A stretch of DNA of 64,000 nt, from contig SVFJ01000002.1 in the NCBI GenBank assembly GCA_015056925.1, positions 1 through 64,000 of the forward strand. The letters are read 5' to 3'. This document shows positions 54,413 through 61,766 of the stretch, one piece after another. The notes beneath the pieces are model-generated. The model was given only the letters and a program-made list of their open reading frames with translations, was not told the origin of the DNA and did no database searches. The DNA comes from Lachnospiraceae bacterium (lineage in GTDB: Bacteria; Bacillota; Clostridia; Lachnospirales; Lachnospiraceae). The position numbers and the translations under genes are program-made. Position 1 is the stretch's first letter; every line of letters begins with the position of its first letter.

Positions 54413-55516
54413 CTACACCATATACAATAAATGGTACTGTCCGCCTATCCGTTCTGCAATCCCCTTCATCTCCAATTCCAACAGTCCCTGACACACCTCT
54501 GACACCAGATACGAAGCTCTCTGCTTACGAAGTTCCATCAAGATTTCATCCTGCGTCTTAGGCGTCGTCTCCAAAATCCTGCATATACTCTCTGCCACCT
54601 CTGACAGCTTTATCTTTTTTCCAGGCTTGGCATCTCCTTTCAAAATCCATCCCATATCCGCTATGATATCCTCCGGTGTAACCGCCGCATTGGCTCCCTG
54701 TCGCAGTAACTTATTACAGCCCTGACTTAATGCATCCGTGCAACGCCCCGGAATCACATAGACCTCTCTTCCCTGTTCCAAGGCCATATCCACAGTAATC
54801 AATGTTCCACTCTTTTCCTTTGCCTCTACTACCAATACCACATCTGCCAGTGCACTGATAATACGATTCCTTTGCGGAAATAAAGCTGCCAGAGGCTGTG
54901 TCCCCGGTACCGACTCGGAAATTACACCGCCCTGCGCACACAGAGCCTCATACAGGTCTTTATTGCTATTAGGATAAATGACATCAGGACCACTGCCTAA
55001 AACGCCATAGGACCTGCCTCCTGCCCTCAAAGCTGCCCTTTGACTAATTCCATCTATCCCCATCGCCATACCACTGATTATCTGAATACCGCTTCCTGCA
55101 AGCCTGTCCGCAAAATACTCTGCCATGTATCTGCCGTACTCGCTATAACGTCTTGCTCCTATCATCGCAACCGCAGGCTCATCTTCTCTAGGCAGCTGCC
55201 CTTTATAGTAAATAGAAAAAGGGGCATCCGGAATCTCCCTAAGCTTCTTTGGAAATTCAGACTCTCCGTAATAGGTATATGACAATCCGTCTCTTTTCAG
55301 TACCTCATATATCTCTTCCGGCTGTTTATATCTTTTAAACTGCATCCATATATCTGCCCTATCTGCTCCAAGAAGCTGTGTCAGTTCACGCTCACTCAGC
55401 TGATACATACAAGAGGGACTTCCATACATTTTCAGCAAAAGATTTTTCTGCGTTCTCCAAAGCCCCGGCACATGGTCAAGCCAGCAGGCATACATTTTCT
55501 CATTTTCTTTCTCCAT
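54413..55516 (-). CDS. dprA: DNA-processing protein DprA (Smf)
   Basis: 367 residues from the ATG at 55516, 1 bp after the comM stop, with GGAGG 8 nt upstream. A Rossmann-like core carries VAMIGARRYSEYGRYMAEYF, ISGMAMGIDGISQRAAL and GVLGSGPDVIYPNSNKDLY. A C-terminal winged-helix-like domain follows (about 300-367). It loads RecA onto incoming single-stranded DNA during transformation. Confidence 0.96.
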   Translation of the reverse strand: MEKENEKMYACWLDHVPGLWRTQKNLLLKMYGSPSCMYQLSERELTQLLGADRADIWMQFKRYKQPEEIYEVLKRDGLSYTYYGESEFPKKLREIPDAPFSIYYKGQLPREDEPAVAMIGARRYSEYGRYMAEYFADRLAGSGIQIISGMAMGIDGISQRAALRAGGRSYGVLGSGPDVIYPNSNKDLYEALCAQGGVISESVPGTQPLAALFPQRNRIISALADVVLVVEAKEKSGTLITVDMALEQGREVYVIPGRCTDALSQGCNKLLRQGANAAVTPEDIIADMGWILKGDAKPGKKIKLSEVAESICRILETTPKTQDEILMELRKQRASYLVSEVCQGLLELEMKGIAERIGGQYHLLYMV

Positions 55517-55517
55517 A

Positions 55518-57047
55518 CTATCTGCCTCCCTCATTCATTCGATAACAAACAGCCTCTCCCAGATGCTCCTGCCCGATTCTGTCCGTTCCATCCAAATCAG
55601 CAATAGTGCGTGCTACCTTAATCAGCTTATGATAAGAGCGTGCCGACAAATTCATCCGCTCAAATACCTGTTCCATAAATTCCTGTTCCTTTGCTCCCAG
55701 CGGACAGTACTCTCTGATATCCGCTCCCCGAAGCTCTGAATTAAACCGATAACCACTGCCCCGAAATCTTGCCTCCTGACGCTCTCTGGCCGCCATTACA
55801 CGCGATTTCATCACTGCACTGCACTCATTCTGCGTTTCCGTGGATAATTGCCTGATATCCACCTTAGGTGCTTCTATGGCTATGTCTATTCTATCCAGTA
55901 TCGGCCCCGATATCTTATGCAGATACCGCTTCACTTCATTCTCTGAGCAGCTGCAACGATTCCTGTTAGGAAAATACCCACAGGGACATGGATTCATCGC
56001 CGCTACCAGCATAAAATCCGCCGGATAAATAAAGTTCCCATAGGTTCTTGCAATATGCACCCGCTTGTCCTCCAGGGGCTGTCGCAATATCTCTAATGCA
56101 CTTCTTCGAAACTCAGGCATCTCGTCCAAGAACAGCACTCCTCTGTGTGCCAGTGAAATCACTCCGGGCTTTGGAATCCTTCCACCTCCTGCCAACGCCT
56201 GCTCCGAGATAGTATGATGTGGGTCTAAAAAAGGTCTTTTCTTCATTAATCCGCTATTTGCCTGAAGCTGTCCTGCCACGCTGTATATCGTCGACACCTC
56301 CAAACTTTCCTCCATCGTCAAATCAGGCAAAATTGTCGGAATCCTCTTCGCAACCATAGTCTTTCCCGAGCCCGGAGGCCCTACCATCAAAATATGATGA
56401 AAACCTGCTGCCGCAATCTCTACCGCTCTTCTCACCCCCTCCTGACCATTCAAGTCTGCAAAATCAAGCGTCTGAACTGTTTTTGAAACCTCCTGCCTCG
56501 CTCTCTGCGGTGCTTGCCATTGCAGCCTTTGCTCTTCTGACTGCGTCAGATAAGTAATCGTCTCCTCCAAAGTCTCCATCCCTGCCACATCAATTCCTTC
56601 GATAATTGCTGCCTCTGCATAATTATCCATCGGCACAATACATCTTCTCACTCCATTTTCTTTTGCCTTTCTTACAATTGGGAGTACACCTTTTACACTA
56701 CGAATCTCACCATTCAAACCAAGCTCTCCTATCACAACCGTATTCTCTACATACTCCATGGGAATGTTCCCCAGTGCAATCAACACCGCTACGGCAATGG
56801 GCAAATCGTAAGAAGCCCCCTCCTTACGCATATCCGCAGGTGTAATACTGACTGTAATCTTGGTTGCCGGAATCTGTACTCCGGTATTTTTTAACGCCAC
56901 CTTCACACGTTCTCTTGCCTCTCTGACCTCATTTCCCAGCAGCCCTACCATTTCAAAGCCCGGCAGTCCCGTAGACACATCCACCTCCACCGACGCAATC
57001 TCACTCTCAATACCGCAAAGAGCTCCCGTTAACACTTTACAATACAT
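55518..57047 (-). CDS. comM: ComM/YifB family magnesium-chelatase-like ATPase
   Basis: 509 residues. An N-terminal Lon-protease-like domain (1-165) starts with VEVDVSTGLPGFEMVGL. The AAA+ domain carries Walker A GPPGSGKT and Walker B VLFLDEMPEF, and a C-terminal Mg-chelatase-related domain includes CPCGYFPNRNRCSC. Members act as helicases that promote branch migration in natural transformation. AAAGG upstream of the ATG. It is directly coupled to dprA. Confidence 0.95.
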   Translation of the reverse strand: MYCKVLTGALCGIESEIASVEVDVSTGLPGFEMVGLLGNEVREARERVKVALKNTGVQIPATKITVSITPADMRKEGASYDLPIAVAVLIALGNIPMEYVENTVVIGELGLNGEIRSVKGVLPIVRKAKENGVRRCIVPMDNYAEAAIIEGIDVAGMETLEETITYLTQSEEQRLQWQAPQRARQEVSKTVQTLDFADLNGQEGVRRAVEIAAAGFHHILMVGPPGSGKTMVAKRIPTILPDLTMEESLEVSTIYSVAGQLQANSGLMKKRPFLDPHHTISEQALAGGGRIPKPGVISLAHRGVLFLDEMPEFRRSALEILRQPLEDKRVHIARTYGNFIYPADFMLVAAMNPCPCGYFPNRNRCSCSENEVKRYLHKISGPILDRIDIAIEAPKVDIRQLSTETQNECSAVMKSRVMAARERQEARFRGSGYRFNSELRGADIREYCPLGAKEQEFMEQVFERMNLSARSYHKLIKVARTIADLDGTDRIGQEHLGEAVCYRMNEGGR

Positions 57048-57120
57048 TTACCTCATCCTTTCTTTGTGTTTTTATATCTATTTCTTCTATATATAATTAG
57101 ACGAAAATAGAATATGCTTT

Positions 57121-57159
57121 GCTCTTTTGTATGTCTGCGCGCAGACATACAAAAAGAGC
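57121..57159. promoter_or_regulatory. 39-bp near-perfect palindrome upstream of comM
   Basis: The central TTTTGTATGTCTGCG pairs perfectly with CGCAGACATACAAAA. Outward, GCTC/GAGC also pairs, with one extra A on the right. It lies in the 220-bp gap between the SigK-like gene and comM, directly after that gene's terminator and about 75 bp before comM. It could be an operator for comM-dprA or a second transcription stop. Confidence 0.6.
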
Positions 57160-57178
57160 CATCGTTGCCGATGACTCT
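57149..57178 (-). terminator. Intrinsic terminator of SigK-like sigma gene
   Basis: On the minus strand GAGTCATCG-GCAA-CGATGGCTC forms a hairpin followed by TTTTTGTATGT. Its tail overlaps the adjacent palindrome. Confidence 0.75.
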
Positions 57179-57271
57179 CCCAAAGGACATACCACATTTG
57201 CCGCAAGTTTGCAACCCAAATGTAAAAACTCGTGAAGTTAATGTAAAAAATACGTCTTTTAGACTCCTTGG

Positions 57272-57922
57272 CTATCCCTGTATGCCACAAGCAAGATATG
57301 CCTTTTTGAGCTTTTGCAATGCCTTCTTCTCTATCCGTGACACATAGCTTCGGGAGATTCCCAGCAGTTTCCCAATTTCCCACTGTGTCATTTCCTTTCT
57401 GCCATTTAGCCCATAGCGCAGAACGACAATTTCCTTTTCCCGCTCATCCAATGCTTCTTCCACAAGCCCGGAAAGTTTCCCTGTTTTCTCATCCATATCC
57501 ATTCGTTCCACAATATCCGCCTGCTCCTGCATACAGATATCCAAAAGACTAATCTCGTTCCCCTCTTTATCTGTTCCTATCGGCTCATAAAGTGATATTT
57601 CTCTGGTAATTTTCTTCCTTGCCCGAAACATCATCAGCAATTCATTATCTATGCATCTTGCAGCATAGGTAGAAAGTTTGCTTCCTTTATCGTAATGAAA
57701 TGTGGATATTGCCTTTATTAGTCCGATTGTCCCTATAGATATGAGGTCTTCCATATCTTCTCCGGAACCGGCATATTTTTTTGCCACATGTGCTACCAGA
57801 CGCAGATTTCTTTCTATGAGTATTTGTTTGGCTTTTTGGGCTTCTTCACCGTCCGACTCATGCATTATCTTCAGATAACCGGTCTCTTCTTCTGCAGATA
57901 GTGGTTGTTGAAACGTTTTCAA
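57272..57922 (-). CDS. sigK: SigK-like RNA polymerase sigma factor without pro-sequence
   Basis: 216 residues from a TTG at 57922 with GGGGG just upstream; an in-frame TAA lies 33 bp before it, so no longer form exists. It strongly resembles the mature part of sporulation SigK: ERNLRLVAHVAKKYAGSGED, LISIGTIGLIKAISTF, STYAARCIDNELLM and the C-terminal SRSYVSRIEKKALQKL. The membrane-targeting pro-sequence of Bacillus pro-SigK is absent, as in Clostridioides difficile. No skin-like insertion is present. Whether this organism sporulates cannot be told from the window; SigE-like assignment is less likely. Confidence 0.85.
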   Translation of the reverse strand: MKTFQQPLSAEEETGYLKIMHESDGEEAQKAKQILIERNLRLVAHVAKKYAGSGEDMEDLISIGTIGLIKAISTFHYDKGSKLSTYAARCIDNELLMMFRARKKITREISLYEPIGTDKEGNEISLLDICMQEQADIVERMDMDEKTGKLSGLVEEALDEREKEIVVLRYGLNGRKEMTQWEIGKLLGISRSYVSRIEKKALQKLKKAYLACGIQG

Positions 57923-58001
57923 GGCACGCCCCCGGAAATCTTTTACTATATCTTATGTAGCATCAGCCTCATCTGTGCCTTTCCAAATTTTTTTGTAATT
58001 C

Positions 58002-58043
58002 AAAAAAAGAAAGGGTGTATTGCATAATACATCCCTTTCTCTA
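58002..58043 (-). terminator. Intrinsic terminator of xylanase gene
   Basis: AGAAAGGGTGTATT pairs with AATACATCCCTTTCT around GCAT. On the minus strand a TTTTTTT run follows. Confidence 0.85.
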
Positions 58044-58076
58044 AGCCTGGTGCAACCATATTAAATTATCTGTATA

Positions 58077-60200
58077 TTAGTTACAAGCCTCAAACTTCCA
58101 TAACTGGCATGAATTCTTATAATATGTCCACTGACATACGTTAGAACCATCAGCTGTTCCGAATTCATATACATCCAAAGACTTCTTATCTGCAGAAGCC
58201 TTTGTCAAAATACCATAATTTCCATTTGCTTCCTTAACAATCTTGAACTTCTGCGGGTCCTGATTGTGCTCTGTATAAATCTGAACATTTGCACCATCTA
58301 CATCCTCACCATATGCAATATCAAGCATATATCCTGTTCCATTCTTTAATGTTACATAGCCATCGCCGGTATTTGTTACATACCACTTCTGACCGGAAAC
58401 ACCTGTACCCTTACTAATTTCTACATTCTGGCCATTTGCACCTGTATTACCTGCAACCTGAAGATACTTCTGTGCATTAATATTCTTGATATAGTACCAG
58501 CCATCAGCAACTACAACGTTAGCATTTGTACCAGTGCTTCCGCCCTGAGTATAGTTTGTTGCTTCAAATACCCATACCTGGTTAACACCGCCATAGTAGC
58601 TATACTGAATTACATTTGTTCCATCTGTTGTTCCCTTGTTTGCTGCATCTAATCCCTTAGTATAATTACTTGACTTAGTAACAATACCATACTGATTATT
58701 TCCTGCTGATTTCAACATGAAAGTCTGCGGGTCTTTTCCATTCTCGTTCCAGATTTCAATATTTACAGCCTCTTCATTCTTTCCTCCGGTTACATCAAGC
58801 ATGTAGCCAAGTGCATTCTTTAATGTAATTGCACCATTGCCCTTATTGGTCAGATACCACTTCTGACCTGCTGCTCCATTACCTGTACCAAGCTCAACAT
58901 TAGCTCCGGCACTACCGTTATTACCTGCAACCTGAAGATACTTCTGTGCATTGACATTCTTAATATAATACCAGCCGTCCTTTAATGTGGCTGTTGTTCC
59001 TGTATTGGAAAATGAATTATTAGAACCTGTACTTCCTTGCTGCAAGCCTGCATCCGTATATGCCTGAAGAACCTTATAATAAGATGACTTAGGTGTGTTG
59101 AATCTTGAGAAAAGCAAAGGATTATTCTCTTTCACCCACGAAACATCATCGGAAATCCCCCAGAAAGTAACTCCTGTAATCTTTCCGCCGGCCTTCTTAA
59201 TCTTGATAACATTAGACATCAACTGGTATAAATAATTTGCCTGCTGGCTCTCAGATTTATTACCACAATCCAACTCTGTAATCTGTACCTCAAAGCCTGC
59301 ATTTACAAATGCCTGTAATGCCTGTGTATAGTAATCTACGCTTGGATATGTTACACCTACATGTGACTGCATTCCAACGCCATTACAGATTTTCTTATCA
59401 GAGTTAATGAAGTTAATCAATTTGATTACCTTATCTTTATCTATATATGTATTAAAATCATTATAGAATAAGCTTACCTTATCAGTTAACTTAAAGTAAC
59501 TGATTGTATCATATGCAAACTGAAATGCTTTTTTCACAAATTCCGGTGAAGTGCCGCCTTTTCCATATACTGCTTCCCAACCTGAATTTGTTGCATGTAA
59601 ATACTCATTTACAACGTCCCATGCATATACGCAGCTTCCGTACTTACCTGTATATACATGATTCATTACTGTCTTGATGTAGAATTCCATTCTGGCATCC
59701 ATTGTTGAAGGACTTACATAACCACCATTTCCGGAATAATTATTTCTAAAAAACCATGATGGAGTCTGACTATGCCACACTAATGTATGTGCTCTAACAC
59801 CAATTCCGTTCTCATAACAAATCTTCAAAGTCTTGTCAACTGTATCAAAATTAATCTTTGGCACATATGCCTCTTTGTAGTTATTAGGAATATAATAACC
59901 AAGAGACTTTGCCTGTGAAACTGTTATGAGAGTTGCAGAACCGCCAAGCATATGGTCCGGCTTCATCTCATTTTCCAAAGTAATACTGTTATACTGTGAC
60001 TTAACATGCTGCAAGGTTGTACCGTTTTGAAGCTGATTCAGATTTATACATGTACCAACTCTTCCAAAGTAAGAGCCATATGTATTTAAGAGGTTATTCT
60101 CTGCTGCAAAAGCATCAACTGAAACATTAGCAAGCATAGTTGCTATAACCATTACCATACAGAATATTCTTAATAATATTCCATTCTTTTTTACCCTCAT
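58077..60200 (-). CDS. Secreted GH10 endo-beta-1,4-xylanase with two ricin-type modules
   Basis: 707 residues. A signal peptide (about 1-32, cleavage near AFA-AE) precedes a GH10 catalytic domain (about 36-385). That domain shows ENEMKPD, RAHTLVWHSQTPSWFF, acid/base Glu199 in WDVVNEYLH and nucleophile Glu309 in QITELDCG. Two tandem ricin-B-type modules (about 407-550 and 563-707) follow. The second is very close to the module of the pectate lyase at 6893-8887, sharing for example SGQKWYVTN and GYVTLKNGTGYMLD. It cleaves xylan backbones outside the cell. It has its own terminator and a cre-like site upstream. Confidence 0.95.
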   Translation of the reverse strand: MRVKKNGILLRIFCMVMVIATMLANVSVDAFAAENNLLNTYGSYFGRVGTCINLNQLQNGTTLQHVKSQYNSITLENEMKPDHMLGGSATLITVSQAKSLGYYIPNNYKEAYVPKINFDTVDKTLKICYENGIGVRAHTLVWHSQTPSWFFRNNYSGNGGYVSPSTMDARMEFYIKTVMNHVYTGKYGSCVYAWDVVNEYLHATNSGWEAVYGKGGTSPEFVKKAFQFAYDTISYFKLTDKVSLFYNDFNTYIDKDKVIKLINFINSDKKICNGVGMQSHVGVTYPSVDYYTQALQAFVNAGFEVQITELDCGNKSESQQANYLYQLMSNVIKIKKAGGKITGVTFWGISDDVSWVKENNPLLFSRFNTPKSSYYKVLQAYTDAGLQQGSTGSNNSFSNTGTTATLKDGWYYIKNVNAQKYLQVAGNNGSAGANVELGTGNGAAGQKWYLTNKGNGAITLKNALGYMLDVTGGKNEEAVNIEIWNENGKDPQTFMLKSAGNNQYGIVTKSSNYTKGLDAANKGTTDGTNVIQYSYYGGVNQVWVFEATNYTQGGSTGTNANVVVADGWYYIKNINAQKYLQVAGNTGANGQNVEISKGTGVSGQKWYVTNTGDGYVTLKNGTGYMLDIAYGEDVDGANVQIYTEHNQDPQKFKIVKEANGNYGILTKASADKKSLDVYEFGTADGSNVCQWTYYKNSCQLWKFEACN

Positions 60201-60225
60201 TCTTAATCTCCTTCGATTTTTATTA

Positions 60226-60240
60226 CGAAAAGCGCTTTCC
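60226..60240 (-). promoter_or_regulatory. Candidate cre / LacI-family operator upstream of xylanase
   Basis: The palindromic core GGAAAGCGCTTTTCG (minus strand) contains AAAGCGCTTT, matching the CcpA/LacI-family operator pattern with a central CG. It lies 26-40 bp upstream of the xylanase ATG, a position fit to block transcription or elongation. A local LacI-type repressor is an alternative to CcpA. Confidence 0.5.
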
Positions 60241-60406
60241 TTTTTTAGCTTATCTTAATTTCAAAACAGATACTTCTCATTCAGTGCTATTTTAACGCTA
60301 TTTTTTATCAAATCTTACCAATACAAGCGCAAAATATTATTATTTTTTATGCACATTTACCATGATGTATTCAGTTTTGAGCACACTGTTTTATTAATAA
60401 ATCAAA

Positions 60407-60440
60407 AAAAAGTGTATTTTTATATCAAAATACACTTTTT
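60407..60440. terminator. Intrinsic terminator of hemW
   Basis: AAAAAGTGTATTTT pairs with AAAATACACTTTTT around a 5-6 nt loop; its ends give U-runs in both directions. It lies 22 bp after hemW. Confidence 0.85.
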
Positions 60441-60461
60441 CTATATAATCTTACGAATAAT

Positions 60462-61595
60462 TTATACATTTTCTTCTAAAAGAAAATCTGCAAAAATCTG
60501 ATTGCTCACATCAATTCCCGCATCTGTCAGTGTAACCTTTTCACCGTCACACTCTAACACTCCCATATTTCCCCAACGCTTTAAGACATCACCATAGACA
60601 TCGTCCATACTGATATCAAATGCATCTGCAAATTTCTTACAAGACACACCATCCATCATTCGTAATCCAAGATACATAAATTCTTCCATACATTCCGCCT
60701 TAGAAAGCTTCTGTACCTCTTCCTTCAACTCCTGCTGCCTCAGATATAATGTCATATCATCCGTATTCTTCCAACGAACATTCTCTACCATCGACGCCGC
60801 ACCTAATCCAAAGCCTGCATAATTTTCTCTCGTCCAATATACTACGTTATGCTTACACTCATATCCGGGCTTTGCATAATTAGAAATTTCATATCTTTCA
60901 TATCCCTGCTTTTTTAGCAAGGATTTAGTGTCCTGATACATGATTCTGTCCTCTTCCTCGTCAGGAATTGCAGGATAGCTTTCAATATTCTCAAAAAGTG
61001 GTGTGCCTTCTTCAATTATCAGACTATACGCCGAGATATGCTCCGGTTTCAAATCCACTGCTCTCTGTAATGTTTTACGCCATCCTTCTACACTTTGTCC
61101 CGGTATGGCAGACATCAAATCTATATTGATATTCGTAAAGCCAGCCTCTCTTGCCGCATAATAGGTATTCTCAAACTCCGCATAGGTATGGATTCGTCCC
61201 AACATCCTAAGCTCCTCATCTACAGCCGACTGCAAGCCGATACTAAGACGATTAATCCCCGACCTTTTCATCACACGAAGCTTCTCCGGCGACGCTGTTC
61301 CCGGATTCATCTCCATACTAATTTCCGCATCAGCCGAAATCCTATAGTACTCCTTTAGAACATCCATGCATTCACTTATCTGCCCTGCCTCGAGTATAGA
61401 AGGTGTTCCTCCGCCAAAAAATACAGTCTTTACCTCATAATCCTGATAAGCAGGTGCTTCCTTTATCATTTCCCTTTTGAGTGCCTCCAGGTACTCTGCC
61501 CTCGCCTCAGGCGTAGAAGGTGCTGACAAAAAATCACAATACTTACACTTTTGCACGCAGAAAGGAATATGAATATATATACTAAGCGACTTCAT
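60462..61595 (-). CDS. hemW: Radical SAM heme chaperone HemW
   Basis: 377 residues from the ATG at 61595, with GAGGAG 8 nt upstream; an ATG two codons earlier is too close to it. The radical-SAM Cys13-x3-Cys17-x2-Cys20 cluster lies in the start region SIYIHIPFCVQKCKYCDF, followed by VFFGGGTPS. The fourth Cys of true coproporphyrinogen dehydrogenase HemN (CxxxCxxCxC) is replaced (Phe after Asp), which supports HemW, a heme-trafficking protein, over HemN. Confidence 0.93.
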   Translation of the reverse strand: MKSLSIYIHIPFCVQKCKYCDFLSAPSTPEARAEYLEALKREMIKEAPAYQDYEVKTVFFGGGTPSILEAGQISECMDVLKEYYRISADAEISMEMNPGTASPEKLRVMKRSGINRLSIGLQSAVDEELRMLGRIHTYAEFENTYYAAREAGFTNINIDLMSAIPGQSVEGWRKTLQRAVDLKPEHISAYSLIIEEGTPLFENIESYPAIPDEEEDRIMYQDTKSLLKKQGYERYEISNYAKPGYECKHNVVYWTRENYAGFGLGAASMVENVRWKNTDDMTLYLRQQELKEEVQKLSKAECMEEFMYLGLRMMDGVSCKKFADAFDISMDDVYGDVLKRWGNMGVLECDGEKVTLTDAGIDVSNQIFADFLLEENV

Positions 61596-61660
61596 ATGCA
61601 TCTCTCCTCTATGTCACGACTCAAATGTCGCTATTTTACAATAACTCTCTCCATTTTACA

Positions 61661-61688
61661 TTGTTTTCACTATATAGAATTATATAAA
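61661..61688 (+). promoter_or_regulatory. Possible promoter of GH2 gene
   Basis: TTGTTT (61661-61666), a 16-bp spacer and TATAAA (61683-61688) in very AT-rich sequence, about 80 nt before the ATG. Other AT-rich matches are nearby. Confidence 0.35.
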
Positions 61689-61766
61689 ATATAAATATAC
61701 TTTGCAAAATTATTTTATTATAAAAATTATAAGAATGACCATATCATATTTAATAAGGAGGTTTCT

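Noticed and set aside
60462..61595. Coproporphyrinogen III dehydrogenase HemN
   Set aside because: The fourth cysteine of the HemN CxxxCxxCxC motif is missing, so HemW fits better.
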